Below are positions 53,516 through 63,004 of a stretch of DNA of 64,000 nucleotides, piece by piece (position 1 is the first letter of the stretch; each line of letters begins with the position of its first letter). The position numbers and the translations under genes were made by a program. Under the pieces are notes generated by a model. It saw only the letters and a program-made list of their open reading frames with translations, made no database searches and was not told the DNA's origin. The stretch is from Henriciella barbarensis. GTDB taxonomy: Bacteria; Pseudomonadota; Alphaproteobacteria; Caulobacterales; Hyphomonadaceae. The stretch spans positions 292,847 through 356,846 of the forward strand of contig NZ_QWGB01000014.1 in assembly GCF_003576345.1 (NCBI RefSeq), given 5' to 3'.

Positions 53516-54550
53516 ATGCATTTTCGGCAGCTATCCAGTGTCCTTATACTTTTGACGCTTTGCCTCTCGACAGGGTTGCTGCCAGCTATGGCCTATCCGT
53601 CGCTGCCGGATACACGCTCGCAGTTTCAGCCAGATCGAGACGACGGCTCTACGATTGTGATCGAAGAATCCGGTTTGTCGTCGCTCATGGTCAGCAAGGC
53701 CTCGCCTTCGAAAACCGCATTGATAGACACCGCGATGGCTCAGCTCTTTGGTGGAGCCCTCGCGCTACGGCATAGCGACCCCGCGACGATGCGTCCAAAG
53801 AGCCAGGCAAGTATGACGAATGCGCTTGAGCCCTCGGACTGGCGTAGTCGCGATGCATGGGGCGGTTTCCTGGTTGAAGCCCGCCAACGGGCCTCCGGCA
53901 GTGGCCACGCTCAGGATGTAGAGACCATAGAGCTCCAGCTTGCATCGCGCTCCATGCAGTCTCACAGATCGGCTTCGCCCGGGCATGGAGCACCAAGGAA
54001 TATAAGGCAAGAGGATAGCCGGCCGGTCGCCAGGATGGTGCATTCACCAGAGTTGACCTCCTCCGATGCAGCGGCTCAGAAGGACAAAGCATTGGTGCGC
54101 GTCAGCGCTTCGGCGGTCGAGGTGCGCGCCGTCGAAATGATAGCACCTGTCAGCCCGGTTTCTGCCGCGCCAGACGGGGAAGGGCCGGGCGAAGCAATGA
54201 GCGTGGCCGGGCAGATTGTCGGCAGCGTTTTTATTGATGGAGACGGTGACGGCCAGCCGGGCAGGGGTGACACCCGTCTTGAGGGGCAGGCAATATACCT
54301 TACGCCGCTACAGCCTGACGTGCCACGTTTGGTGCATCGCTCAGTATCCTTTGGCCAGTACGCCTTCGAGGGTGTGAAACCCGGCGCCTACCTTCTGTCT
54401 GTTTCGATAGGTTGGGAGGACGTTTCGGTCCCCGTAAAGATCGAGCAGGGAAGCTTGGGGCAACGGATCGACATTGCCGTGCCACCAGAGATCGCCTGGC
54501 CGGACCCCATTGGCATCGCGTTGGCTGGCGGTATCGAGGCCGAAGGATAG
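53516..54550 (+). CDS. Secreted protein with SdrD-B/prealbumin-like domain
   Basis: About 344 residues. A signal peptide starts at MHFRQLSSVLILLTLCL and is probably cleaved after AMA; this decides the start, though the ribosome site is weak and an in-frame ATG exists at 53444. The middle (residues about 40-230) is low in hydrophobics and shows no domain. The C-terminal 110 residues resemble an SdrD-B/Cna-B-like beta sandwich: GSVFIDGDGDGQPGRGDTRLEG with a calcium-type DxDxDG loop, then SFGQYAFEGVKPGAYLLSV. It may be a cell-surface or adhesion-associated protein. Followed by a bidirectional terminator. Confidence 0.65.
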   Translation: MHFRQLSSVLILLTLCLSTGLLPAMAYPSLPDTRSQFQPDRDDGSTIVIEESGLSSLMVSKASPSKTALIDTAMAQLFGGALALRHSDPATMRPKSQASMTNALEPSDWRSRDAWGGFLVEARQRASGSGHAQDVETIELQLASRSMQSHRSASPGHGAPRNIRQEDSRPVARMVHSPELTSSDAAAQKDKALVRVSASAVEVRAVEMIAPVSPVSAAPDGEGPGEAMSVAGQIVGSVFIDGDGDGQPGRGDTRLEGQAIYLTPLQPDVPRLVHRSVSFGQYAFEGVKPGAYLLSVSIGWEDVSVPVKIEQGSLGQRIDIAVPPEIAWPDPIGIALAGGIEAEG

Positions 54551-54562
54551 CGGCCGCAAACA

Positions 54563-54592
54563 AAAAGCCCGACCTTGCAGGGCCGGGCTTTT
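54563..54592. terminator. Bidirectional terminator between convergent genes
   Basis: AAAAGCCCG (54563-54571) and CGGGCTTTT (54584-54592) pair exactly around a 12-base loop, giving a T tract in both directions. It serves the SdrD-B-like gene (forward) and tig (reverse). Confidence 0.85.
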
Positions 54593-54616
54593 CCAGAAAT
54601 TATTCTCGAGTGAGGT

Positions 54617-55951
54617 CTATTCCTCGTCGTCGCTCATCAGCTCGTCGCGTGAGACTTTCTCCTCGTCAATCTTGACCGTCTCGAGCAGGTGATCGACCAC
54701 CTTGTCTTCGTAGATAGGGGCGCGCAGCTGTGCCATGGCGTTCTCATTCTTCTGGAAGAATTCAATCACCTGACGCTCCTGACCCGGATAGCGCTGGGCT
54801 TCGCGGATGAGGGCCTGCTGGACCTCTTGCTCGGAGATCTTGATCTCCTGAATACGGCCGATTTCGGCGAGCACGAGGCCGAGGCGCACGCGACGCTCAG
54901 CGATCTTGCGGTACTCGTCTTTCAGCTCGTCTTCTGACTTTTCCTTGTCCTCATCACTGACACGGCCGGCGTCCATTTCGGACTGAAGCTGCTGCCAGAT
55001 CTGGTCGAACTCCATGTCGACCATCTTTGGTGGAAGCTCAAAATCATGCTTCTCATCAAGGACATCAAGGAGGTGACGCTTCGCCTTGGCGCGGGCCGCA
55101 TTGTCGAGCTCCTGCTGAAGCTGCGTTTTAAGCATGGTCTTCAGCTCTTCGAGCGACTCAATGCCGAGGCCTTTGGCGAACTCTTCATCGACGTCCGGCT
55201 TCTTGGGGGCGCGAACTTCGTTGACCTTCACTTCGAAGACCGCCGCTTTACCAGCAAGATGCTCTGCCTGGTACTCTTCCGGGAAGGTGACTTCGACGTC
55301 TTTTTCTTCGCCGGTCTTCAGACCGACCAGCTGTTCCTCAAAGCCCGGAATGAAGCTACCGGAACCGAGCACGAGCGTGTGCCCTTCAGCGGCGCCGCCT
55401 TCAAACGGCTCACCGTCGATCTTGCCCACAAAGTCGATGACGACAGCGTCGCCGTCTTTTGCCTTCGCGGTCTTGCCGCGCGGCTCATACTTCATGTTGT
55501 TCTCGGCAACCTGACCAAGTGTCTCTTCAAGTTGCGCATCGTCAACTTCGGCAACTGGCTTCTTGATGGTGATACCGGACATGTCAGCCGGTTCGAAGTC
55601 CGGCATGATGTCGACATGCATGTGGTAGGCGAGGTCTTCTGAGCCCTCGATAACCTTTTCCATGTCGCTTTCCATGTGCATGTCTGGCTGTGAAGCAGGG
55701 CGGATCTCGGCGTCCGTAATCGCCTTCTCGCTCGTTTCCTTCATCACGGCTTCAACGACTTCGCCCATCAGGGACTGGCCGAACATCTTGCGCACGTGGG
55801 AGGCAGGCACCTTGCCTGGGCGGAAGCCCTTGAGGCGCATCTGCGGCCGGATTTCCTCGATCCGCGCTTCCAGGCGTGCCTTGAGCTCGCTGGCAGGCAC
55901 CTTGACCTTGTACATGCGGCTCAGGCCATCAGACGTTTCGGTGCATTCCAT
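54617..55951 (-). CDS. tig: Trigger factor
   Basis: Ribosome-bound chaperone and peptidyl-prolyl isomerase for nascent chains. 444 residues: ribosome-binding N-terminal domain with GFRPGKVPASHVRKMFG (about 42-58), FKBP domain (DAVVIDFVGKIDGEPFEGG and GSGSFIPGFEEQLVG, about 165-245) and a helical C-terminal domain. The acidic tail (ELMSDDEE) is typical. In many bacteria tig precedes clpPX; here it points away from clpP and is separated by about 5 kb of tRNA-Leu, nnrD, sixA-like, coq4 and glnBA. Confidence 0.96.
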   Translation of the reverse strand: MECTETSDGLSRMYKVKVPASELKARLEARIEEIRPQMRLKGFRPGKVPASHVRKMFGQSLMGEVVEAVMKETSEKAITDAEIRPASQPDMHMESDMEKVIEGSEDLAYHMHVDIMPDFEPADMSGITIKKPVAEVDDAQLEETLGQVAENNMKYEPRGKTAKAKDGDAVVIDFVGKIDGEPFEGGAAEGHTLVLGSGSFIPGFEEQLVGLKTGEEKDVEVTFPEEYQAEHLAGKAAVFEVKVNEVRAPKKPDVDEEFAKGLGIESLEELKTMLKTQLQQELDNAARAKAKRHLLDVLDEKHDFELPPKMVDMEFDQIWQQLQSEMDAGRVSDEDKEKSEDELKDEYRKIAERRVRLGLVLAEIGRIQEIKISEQEVQQALIREAQRYPGQERQVIEFFQKNENAMAQLRAPIYEDKVVDHLLETVKIDEEKVSRDELMSDDEE

Positions 55952-56119
55952 TTTGTCATTCCTTATGCCGTCTAGCCCTGTGGCTTCAGGCTTTGGCGTT
56001 GGTTTTTCCTAGAAGCGGCGGTGTATGTCACAGCGTGTCTGGACTGTCCATGCATGGCGCTGAAGCAATTTCACATGCGCTGAAGCTGCCTCGGAGGCGG
56101 CTTCGCGCTTGCTGTGAAG

Positions 56120-56204
56120 TGGTGCGGATGGAGGGACTTGAACCCCCACGCCTCGCGGCGCCAGAACCTAAATCTGGTGCGTCTACCAATTTCGCCACAT
56201 CCGC
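56120..56204 (-). tRNA. tRNA-Leu (TAG)
   Basis: An 85-nt class II tRNA on the reverse strand. The acceptor stem is GCGGATG/CATCCGC with ACCA encoded, the anticodon loop TTTAGGT gives TAG (reads CUN codons), and the T arm has GGGGTTCAAGTCCC. A long variable arm is present. The downstream hairpin at 56082-56104 lacks a T tract. Confidence 0.96.
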
Positions 56205-56253
56205 ATGTGGGGTTAACCCAGAGATGGTCTCCTACTGGCGTGCCCTCGGCCTA

Positions 56254-57099
56254 TCAAGCGCGTCTTGCATAAAATTCGCTCAGCAGGGCAGGCAGCGCGT
56301 CGGCGAGGTCTTCCGAAATGAGCCCCGGTCCGATCCGGCGGGCGAGTTCTCCATGGCACCAGGCACCGGCGCAGGCGGCGCGGTAAGCGTCCATGCCTTG
56401 CGCCATGAGGCCTGCAATCATGCCAGCCAGAACGTCGCCGCTGCCTGCAGTTGCGAGGAATGGCGAGGCGTGCCTGTTTGCGGTGAGGCGGCCGTCGGGT
56501 GCTGCAATCAGGGTCTCGCTACCCTTCAGAAGGACAATTGAACCGGAACGGGCGGCCGCGATGACGGTGGCTTCGGGGCGGGTGTACTGGTCCAGCAGGC
56601 CGGGAAACACCCGTTCGAATTCGCCATCATGCGGCGTCAGGACTGACGGGCGGGTAATGGCGTTGAAAAGGTCGTCCGTGCGGTCCTTGAACACAGTCAG
56701 TGCATCAGCGTCGAGGACGCTGGTGCCTGCATGTCTGAGCACCGCTAATGTGTTTTCACGGGTTTCGGAGTTCACCCCGGCGGCGGGTCCGATCAGGACG
56801 CCTCTGGTGCCTTCGGCGAGTTCTGCCAGCGCGTCTGGTGTGCTGAACGGCTTGATCATCACAGCCGTCTCATGGGCGGCGTTCACAAGTGTCGCCGATG
56901 GCGGGCAGAAGAGAGTGGCGAGTCCAGCGCCGATGCGAAGGCCTGCGCGGGCAGCAAGCCGAGCGGCACCGGTTGAGGCGGCGGGCCCGGTCACGACGCC
57001 TAGCGCGCCGCGTTTGTGCTTGTGGCCATCGGGTTCCGGCCAGGGCCAGAGCGGTAGCCAGAGGTCAGGGTGGTTGGTCTCAGCGGTGGAGGACGTCAT
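56254..57099 (-). CDS. nnrD: ADP-dependent NAD(P)H-hydrate dehydratase (stand-alone)
   Basis: Repairs hydrated NAD(P)H using ADP or ATP. The 281-residue carbohydrate-kinase fold has KRGALGVVTGP, SVLDADAL, TPHDGEFERVFPG, VLLKGSETLIAAP and the catalytic GSGDVLAGMIAG. The epimerase half (NnrE), often fused to it in bacteria, is not present. Many alphaproteobacteria place a fused nnr gene next to glnB-glnA, and here glnB-glnA is 1.7 kb away. A 28-bp repeat lies just upstream. Confidence 0.92.
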   Translation of the reverse strand: MTSSTAETNHPDLWLPLWPWPEPDGHKHKRGALGVVTGPAASTGAARLAARAGLRIGAGLATLFCPPSATLVNAAHETAVMIKPFSTPDALAELAEGTRGVLIGPAAGVNSETRENTLAVLRHAGTSVLDADALTVFKDRTDDLFNAITRPSVLTPHDGEFERVFPGLLDQYTRPEATVIAAARSGSIVLLKGSETLIAAPDGRLTANRHASPFLATAGSGDVLAGMIAGLMAQGMDAYRAACAGAWCHGELARRIGPGLISEDLADALPALLSEFYARRA

Positions 57100-57159
57100 C
57101 TCGGCCCTTCTTGGATACCTTGCCGGGGGAAAGTGTAGCGCTTGTTCCGGAAAATCATG

Positions 57160-57187
57160 GTGCAGTGACGGTGTACTGGCGGTGTTT
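57160..57187 (-). repeat. 28-bp intergenic repeat, copy B
   Basis: Read on the reverse strand it matches copy A (11399-11426) at 27 of 28 bases: tandem ACACCGCCAGT-ACACCGTCACT-GCAC units. The short motif ACACTTTCC follows at 57128-57136 and the nnrD start is 28 bases further on. It begins just past the SixA-like gene stop. Confidence 0.7.
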
Positions 57188-57200
57188 CTGAGAGTGCTTT

Positions 57201-57740
57201 TCAGAGCACCCTGGTCGCCGCTTCGCTTCCGCGCCGTTCAACGCTGAGCTTGTCGCCCTCGCGCTTGAGGACGGTGACCGAGCAATGACCTGGACGGAAG
57301 CTGGTGACGAGGTCGCTTCCTTCGAGGTGACCGACAATCGTGTTGATCGCGATGAAGTGAGAAAAGACGACTGTGTCGTTTTCGATCGTGGCTAGGCGTG
57401 AAATGAGATCGCTGCGCCAGTCGGCTACCACGGTCGGGGCTGCGTCCCAGTTGCCGCTCATGAAACCGCGAAGCCATTCGACCCGGTCGCTGAGGCCTTC
57501 AAGTGTCGGGATTTCACTGACAGCGGGGTCGGTGGCGACCTGAAGTCCGGACGTGCTTGCAAACGGGCGAGAGGTTTCCTGACATCGGCGCATCGGGCTC
57601 GCAATGATCTGGCTGGCCGATTGCTTGCCCAGTTCTGCGGCGACCGCTTTGGCCTGCTTCAGTCCGAGTGCAGAGAGACCCGGATCCGGCGCGGTGCCCC
57701 AGCCTGCTTCTGCTTCACCGTGCCTGACGAAATAGATCAT
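57201..57740 (-). CDS. Histidine phosphatase, SixA-like
   Basis: A 179-residue phosphohistidine phosphatase of the phosphoglycerate-mutase superfamily. The catalytic RHG is at residues 6-8 (MIYFVRHGEAE), and the second conserved His lies in VVFSHFIAINTIVG. Arg of SPMRRCQET completes the pocket. SixA-type enzymes dephosphorylate His-phosphate on ArcB or NPr; the substrate here is unknown. The start at MIYFV is preferred, as a longer frame adds unrelated residues. Confidence 0.87.
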   Translation of the reverse strand: MIYFVRHGEAEAGWGTAPDPGLSALGLKQAKAVAAELGKQSASQIIASPMRRCQETSRPFASTSGLQVATDPAVSEIPTLEGLSDRVEWLRGFMSGNWDAAPTVVADWRSDLISRLATIENDTVVFSHFIAINTIVGHLEGSDLVTSFRPGHCSVTVLKREGDKLSVERRGSEAATRVL

Positions 57741-57842
57741 GTATTGCCTCGAACTGATTGTCTGGGCTGGCTGGTCGCCAGCTATGGCAACAAGCATCCA
57801 ATGAAATCAGTTCCAGAACAACCGGGCAGTCAGGGCTCTGGT

Positions 57843-58614
57843 CTAAAGACCGTCGGAATAGGGGTCGAGACCGTGCGTGCGCATCACTTCATGGGCGCGT
57901 TGGTAAGCGACAGGTGGCTTGATGTTCAGCTCTTCGCGAACCTCGGCCAGCGGACGGGGCAGGAGGGCGATGATGTCCTGTTCAATCAGGCGCTTGGCGG
58001 TCTTGCCGTTCCGCCTGCCTTCCTTGATCACGCTTGGTATGTCGGCGTCTCGCGGCGCATGTTTTGCGACCTGGCGTCCACCCATGAAACAAATGAAGCT
58101 CACGCCAAGTCCGCCATGCTGGCTGTGGGTGAAGCCAAGCAATGCTGCTTCGCCAAGCGCATCACGGGCCATAGCCCGTCAGGATATGGTACATGTCATG
58201 CGTGTCGCGAAGGCGATTGCCGTACCAGAGCAGATCGTCTTTATAACCGCGCAGCTTTCCTGGGCGCTTTTCGCTCTCGGCGACGAGGCCGGCAGCAGAG
58301 AGGCCCTCGCGCTCCATAAATTCGACATAGGTGCGCCCGACGCTTCCTTCGGGAAGTTCATGAAGTGGCTCGTGATTATCAAGGATTGGCGGGAGGTGAA
58401 GACGCTTGGCGTATTCAGCCTGACCTGCAGGTGTGGCCATGAATCGTTCGAAGTCACGATGGGTGGCCTTGCCGTTCAGGGCTTCGATAATCTCGAAAAC
58501 CTGTTCGGTGTCTTCCTTGTCCGCGATGAGCTTCTTCATGTGACGCCAGGCCTTGAGAGGCTGCAGGCGTGGGATCTCTCGGGCCGGATCGATATAAACG
58601 CTGGTCGTGGTCAT
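57843..58614 (-). pseudogene. coq4: Coq4-like ubiquinone-biosynthesis gene, frameshifted
   Basis: Two adjacent reverse-strand frames together make a Coq4 homologue of about 256 residues. The first (58614-58162) has 150 residues and ends HDMYHILTGYGP; the second (58172-57843) begins MARDALGEAALLGF. Removing one G from the GGG at 58166-58168 joins them as GYGRDALGE, restoring the Coq4 zinc signature HDxxH-x11-E across the junction. Coq4 binds the ubiquinone-synthesis complex and has a decarboxylating or hydroxylating role. The frameshift could be a sequencing error, a real mutation or a translational slip. Here it is treated as broken. The second frame has its own ATG, so split translation is possible. 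Confidence 0.82.
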
Positions 58615-58756
58615 GGATCAGGATAGGTCGCTAATGAATGGAAGCCCTTCATACTATGGGAGGCCGCCAAAAACAATGACGCAGGCGTCACTTTTATTGA
58701 TCTCGGGCAAGATCGATTTTTGTGCACCCGTGCCGCAGAATTGGGCAACCAAGGCT

Positions 58757-58772
58757 GGGGAGGCTGCTTGCG
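58757..58772 (+). promoter_or_regulatory. Weak sigma-54 promoter candidate for glnB
   Basis: GGGGAGGCTGCTTGCG resembles TGGCACG-N4-TTGCW with the -24 GG and -12 GC correctly spaced but several other bases differing. It is about 80 bases before glnB, a gene often driven by sigma-54 and NtrC in alphaproteobacteria. No clear NtrC sites were seen. Confidence 0.25.
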
Positions 58773-58841
58773 CGCGCACAGGCAATCGACCTTGGCGACG
58801 ACACTGATAGGTGTGACGCAACCACCTGACAGGAAGGATAA

Positions 58842-59189
<348 letters not shown>

Positions 59190-59239
59190 CCAGGCGCTCG
59201 TTTCAACGCACAAGACAAACAAATCAACAGGAGGGCTTA

Positions 59240-60643
59240 ATGGCCGACAATCTCGTTAAAATGATGAAGGAAAAGGACGTCGAGTTCGTCGATCTCCGTT
59301 TCACCGATCCGCGCGGCAAAATGCAACACGTCACCTTCGACAAGGGCATGGTCGACGAGGACTTCTTTGAAGAGGGCCAGATGTTCGATGGCTCTTCGGT
59401 TGCTGGCTGGAAGACGATCAACGAGTCCGACATGCTTCTCATGCCGGACACCAGCACCGCGATCATCGACCCATTCTTCCAGCAGACAACGCTGGCAGTG
59501 TTCTGTGACATTCTCGATCCGGTCTCGATGCAAGCTTATGGCCGCGACCCACGGACCACGGCGAAGAAGGCAGAGGCCTATCTGAAGCAGGCTGGCGTTG
59601 GCACGACGGCGTATTTCGGTCCGGAAGCGGAGTTTTTCGTTTTTGACGACGTTCGCTGGGATACGGCACCGAACAAGACCGGCTATTCCTTCGATTCGAC
59701 CGAACTGCCTTTCAACACCGGCAAGGAATACCCGACCGGCAATATGGGGCACCGCCCGCACACGAAGGGTGGCTACTTCCCTGTCCCGCCGATCGACTCC
59801 GAGCAGGACATGCGTTCAGAAATGTTGGCAGTCATGGGTGAGATCGGCCTTGAGCCGGAGAAGCACCACCACGAAGTGGCGCCTGCCCAGCACGAGCTCG
59901 GCATGAAGTTCTCCACGCTGACCCAGATGGCTGACCGCCTGCAGCTCTATAAGTATGTCATCCACAATGTGGCGCACCAGTATGGCAAGTCGGCGACCTT
60001 CATGCCGAAGCCTTACTTCCAGGACAATGGCTCGGGCATGCACGTGCACCAGTCGATCTGGGACGGCGACAAGCCGACATTTGCAGGCGACGGCTATGCA
60101 GGCCTGTCTGAGAACTGCCTGTTCTATATTGGCGGTATCATCAAGCACGCAAAGGCGCTGAACGCGCTGACCAACCCGTCGACAAACTCCTACAAGCGAC
60201 TGGTCCCGGGCTATGAAGCACCAGTGATGCTGGCCTATTCGGCCCGCAACCGGTCTGCTTCGATCCGTATTCCCTTCGGCTCCAACCCGAAAGCAAAGCG
60301 CATCGAAACCCGCTTCCCGGATCCGACGGCGAACCCGTACCTCGCTTTCGCAGCCCTGCTTATGGCTGGTCTCGACGGCATCGAGAACAAGATCCATCCG
60401 GGCGATGCGATGGACAAGGACCTTTACGACCTGCCGCCAGAAGAGGCGAAATCCATCCCGCAGGTGTGTGGTTCGCTGCGTGAGGCGCTTGAATGCCTCG
60501 ATGCAGACCGCGACTTCCTGAAAAAGGGCAATGTCTTCGACGACGATCAGCTAGACGCCTACATCACGCTGAAAATGGAAGATGTGGAGCGCCTTCAGCT
60601 TCACCCGCACCCGGTCGAATTTGACATGTACTACAAGGTATAA
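59240..60643 (+). CDS. glnA: Glutamine synthetase, type I
   Basis: ATP-dependent ligation of ammonia to glutamate. The 467-residue dodecamer subunit has [21 protein letters not shown], the metal and glutamate loops ([23 protein letters not shown]), [11 protein letters not shown] and RIPF. The adenylylation site is Tyr396 in [11 protein letters not shown], so it is regulated by GlnE. The start follows AGGAGG. A terminator follows. Confidence 0.97.
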   Translation: MADNLVKMMKEKDVEFVDLRFTDPRGKMQHVTFDKGMVDEDFFEEGQMFDGSSVAGWKTINESDMLLMPDTSTAIIDPFFQQTTLAVFCDILDPVSMQAYGRDPRTTAKKAEAYLKQAGVGTTAYFGPEAEFFVFDDVRWDTAPNKTGYSFDSTELPFNTGKEYPTGNMGHRPHTKGGYFPVPPIDSEQDMRSEMLAVMGEIGLEPEKHHHEVAPAQHELGMKFSTLTQMADRLQLYKYVIHNVAHQYGKSATFMPKPYFQDNGSGMHVHQSIWDGDKPTFAGDGYAGLSENCLFYIGGIIKHAKALNALTNPSTNSYKRLVPGYEAPVMLAYSARNRSASIRIPFGSNPKAKRIETRFPDPTANPYLAFAALLMAGLDGIENKIHPGDAMDKDLYDLPPEEAKSIPQVCGSLREALECLDADRDFLKKGNVFDDDQLDAYITLKMEDVERLQLHPHPVEFDMYYKV

Positions 60644-60666
60644 GACGAACTTGTAGCGACGCGATC

Positions 60667-60700
60667 ATGCCGGGGCAGAAATGTCCCGGCATTTTCTTTT
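60667..60700 (+). terminator. Intrinsic terminator after glnA
   Basis: ATGCCGGG (60667-60674) pairs with CCCGGCAT (60685-60692), a perfect 8-bp stem extended by a G-T pair, followed by TTTTCTTTT ending at 60700. Confidence 0.85.
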
Positions 60701-60828
60701 CTGCCGAGCGAGCTGTTTACAGTCTCGCAAAGCACTTGTGTGTAGAGTGCAATGGACAAATATGGGACTCTCTGCGACCACAGAGTCCGGAAAATTCGAC
60801 AGACTAAAGCCAGGCTGGAACGCGATAT

Positions 60829-61455
60829 ATGAACATCGACCCTTACAACACCGCTCTCAATCTCGTCCCCATGGTTGTCGAACAGACAAGCCGCGGCGAG
60901 CGTGCTTTCGACATTTTCTCGAGGCTGCTGAAAGAGCGGATCATCTTCGTGACGGGCGGTATCGACGATGGCATGGCCGCGCTGATCACCTCGCAGCTTC
61001 TGTTCCTCGAGTCCGAGAGCCCGAAAAAAGACATCTCGATGTATATCAACAGCCCGGGCGGATACGTCTCCTCTGGTCTGGCGATCTATGACACCATGCA
61101 GTACGTCCGCTGCCCGATCTCCACCATGTGCATTGGTCAGGCCGCCAGCATGGGTTCGCTCCTGCTTGCTGCAGGCGAAAAGGGCATGCGTTACGCGCTG
61201 CCGAATGCGCGAGTCATGGTGCATCAGCCGTCCGGCGGCTATCGCGGTGTTGCAACCGACATTGAGCGTCACGCCGAGGAGATCCTCGAGCTCAAGCGCC
61301 GTCTCAACAACATCTATGTGAAACATACCGGCCAGGACTATGACACGATCGAGCGCAAGCTGGACCGCGACACGTTCATGACGGCTGAGGAAGCCAAGGA
61401 ATTCGGGCTGATCGATCAGGTCTATGAACGCCGCAAGGATGAAGACACGGCATAG
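60829..61455 (+). CDS. clpP: ATP-dependent Clp protease proteolytic subunit
   Basis: Serine protease core working with ClpX or ClpA. 208 residues: catalytic Ser107 in GQAASMGS, His132 in [10 protein letters not shown], and Asp181 in LDRDTFM. The N-terminal segment ([25 protein letters not shown]) is a short propeptide region, as usual. A hairpin (GGACTCT/AGAGTCC, 60766-60789) occupies the leader about 40 bases upstream. The clpX gene follows 120 bases on. Confidence 0.97.
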   Translation: MNIDPYNTALNLVPMVVEQTSRGERAFDIFSRLLKERIIFVTGGIDDGMAALITSQLLFLESESPKKDISMYINSPGGYVSSGLAIYDTMQYVRCPISTMCIGQAASMGSLLLAAGEKGMRYALPNARVMVHQPSGGYRGVATDIERHAEEILELKRRLNNIYVKHTGQDYDTIERKLDRDTFMTAEEAKEFGLIDQVYERRKDEDTA

Positions 61456-61575
61456 GACAGGCGGCCTGTGCATCTGCACTTGCGCAACCGGGTTCACCAA
61501 ATAAGATTATTGTCTAGAGGGATTTCTCGCGCGGCATAAATCGTGCGTTAAAGGCTCCCAAGCTAAGAGGTAGCC

Positions 61576-62841
61576 ATGACAAAGCAAAACGGCTCCGGCG
61601 ATTCAAAGAATACGCTCTATTGCTCTTTCTGTGGAAAGAGCCAGCACGAAGTCAAAAAACTGATCGCTGGCCCCACCGTGTTCATCTGCGATGAATGCGT
61701 GGAGCTCTGCATGGATATCATCCGTGAAGAGAGCAAGGCAGCAGGCTTCAAATCGAAAGAGGGCGTTCCGAGCCCGCGTGAAATCTGCGACGTGCTGGAC
61801 GATTATGTGATCGGTCAGAAGTACGCAAAGCGCATTCTCTCGGTCGCCGTACACAACCATTACAAGCGTCTCTCGCACGCCTCCTCCTCTGACGGGGTGG
61901 AGCTGGCGAAATCGAACATCCTGCTTGTCGGACCCACGGGTTGCGGCAAGACGCTGCTGGCGCAGACGCTGGCGCGCATCCTGGATGTGCCATTCACCAT
62001 GGCGGACGCAACAACGCTGACCGAAGCCGGCTATGTTGGCGAGGATGTCGAGAACATCGTGCTTAAGTTGCTCCAGTCTGCCGACTATAATGTCGAGCGG
62101 GCCCAGCGCGGCATCGTCTATATCGATGAGATCGACAAGATTTCACGTAAGTCCGACAATCCGTCGATAACGCGCGACGTGTCGGGTGAGGGTGTCCAGC
62201 AGGCGCTTCTGAAGATCATGGAAGGCACGGTTGCCGCTGTGCCGCCGCAGGGCGGACGCAAGCATCCGCAGCAGGAATTCCTTCAGGTCGACACGACGAA
62301 CATCCTGTTCATCGTTGGCGGTGCATTTGCCGGTCTCGACAAGATCATCTCCTCGCGCGGTGAAGGTACACGCATCGGCTTTGGCGCCGATGTGAAAGAT
62401 CCGGATGCGCGCGGCGTGGGCGAAGTGCTCCGCGATACCGAGCCTGAAGACCTTCAGCGTTACGGCCTCATACCTGAGTTCATCGGCCGCCTTCCCGTCA
62501 TCGCGACGCTGGAAGACCTGGACGAGCCAGCGCTGATCGAGATTCTGACCCAGCCGAAGAACGCGCTGCTGAAGCAGTATCAGCGCCTTTTCGACATGGA
62601 AGACGTCGAGCTGACCTTTACCGAGGAAGCCCTCACGGCGGTTGCCCGCAAGGCGATTGCCCGCAAGACCGGCGCACGCGGTCTGCGGTCCATCATGGAG
62701 GGCATTCTGCTCGACACGATGTTCGACCTGCCGACGCTGCGCGGTGTCGACGAGGTCGTTGTTAATGGTGAAGTCGTAGAAGGACACGCCGCGCCACTTT
62801 ACGTCCACGCCAAGCAGGCCAAGCCGAACGAAGCTTCCTGA
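61576..62841 (+). CDS. clpX: ATP-dependent Clp protease ATP-binding subunit ClpX
   Basis: AAA+ unfoldase that delivers substrates to ClpP; in Caulobacterales it degrades CtrA. 421 residues: zinc-binding domain Cys16, Cys19, Cys38, Cys41, Walker A GPTGCGKT (119-126), Walker [11 protein letters not shown], and pore loop GYVGEDVEN. The start follows AAGAGGTAGCC. A strong terminator follows before lon. Confidence 0.97.
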   Translation: MTKQNGSGDSKNTLYCSFCGKSQHEVKKLIAGPTVFICDECVELCMDIIREESKAAGFKSKEGVPSPREICDVLDDYVIGQKYAKRILSVAVHNHYKRLSHASSSDGVELAKSNILLVGPTGCGKTLLAQTLARILDVPFTMADATTLTEAGYVGEDVENIVLKLLQSADYNVERAQRGIVYIDEIDKISRKSDNPSITRDVSGEGVQQALLKIMEGTVAAVPPQGGRKHPQQEFLQVDTTNILFIVGGAFAGLDKIISSRGEGTRIGFGADVKDPDARGVGEVLRDTEPEDLQRYGLIPEFIGRLPVIATLEDLDEPALIEILTQPKNALLKQYQRLFDMEDVELTFTEEALTAVARKAIARKTGARGLRSIMEGILLDTMFDLPTLRGVDEVVVNGEVVEGHAAPLYVHAKQAKPNEAS

Positions 62842-62868
62842 CGTCAGAATTACAGGAAATGCGACACG

Positions 62869-62907
62869 ACGGCCTGTTCAACACTGCTTGAACAGGCCGT
62901 TTTTGTT
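62869..62907 (+). terminator. Intrinsic terminator after clpX
   Basis: A perfect 12-bp stem ACGGCCTGTTCA/TGAACAGGCCGT (62869-62880, 62889-62900) with an 8-base loop, then TTTTGTT. It separates clpX from lon, which therefore needs its own promoter. Confidence 0.88.
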
Positions 62908-63004
62908 GCCACATCATTCTCAGAAGGCCGGAATCGTCGAACTATATGTGACGCCCGGCCGGATCGCTGCTGAGCAGGATCCATTTTCCTTAGAGGAGGC
63001 ATAA

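Noticed and set aside
53444-54550. The longer start of the SdrD-B-like protein at 53444
   Set aside because: It would put 24 charged and unrelated residues before a clear signal peptide at 53516.
62887-62914. A heat-shock (sigma-32) promoter for lon, CTTGAA-16-CCACAT
   Set aside because: CTTGAA is part of the clpX terminator stem, the spacing is unusual and the second half is a poor match.
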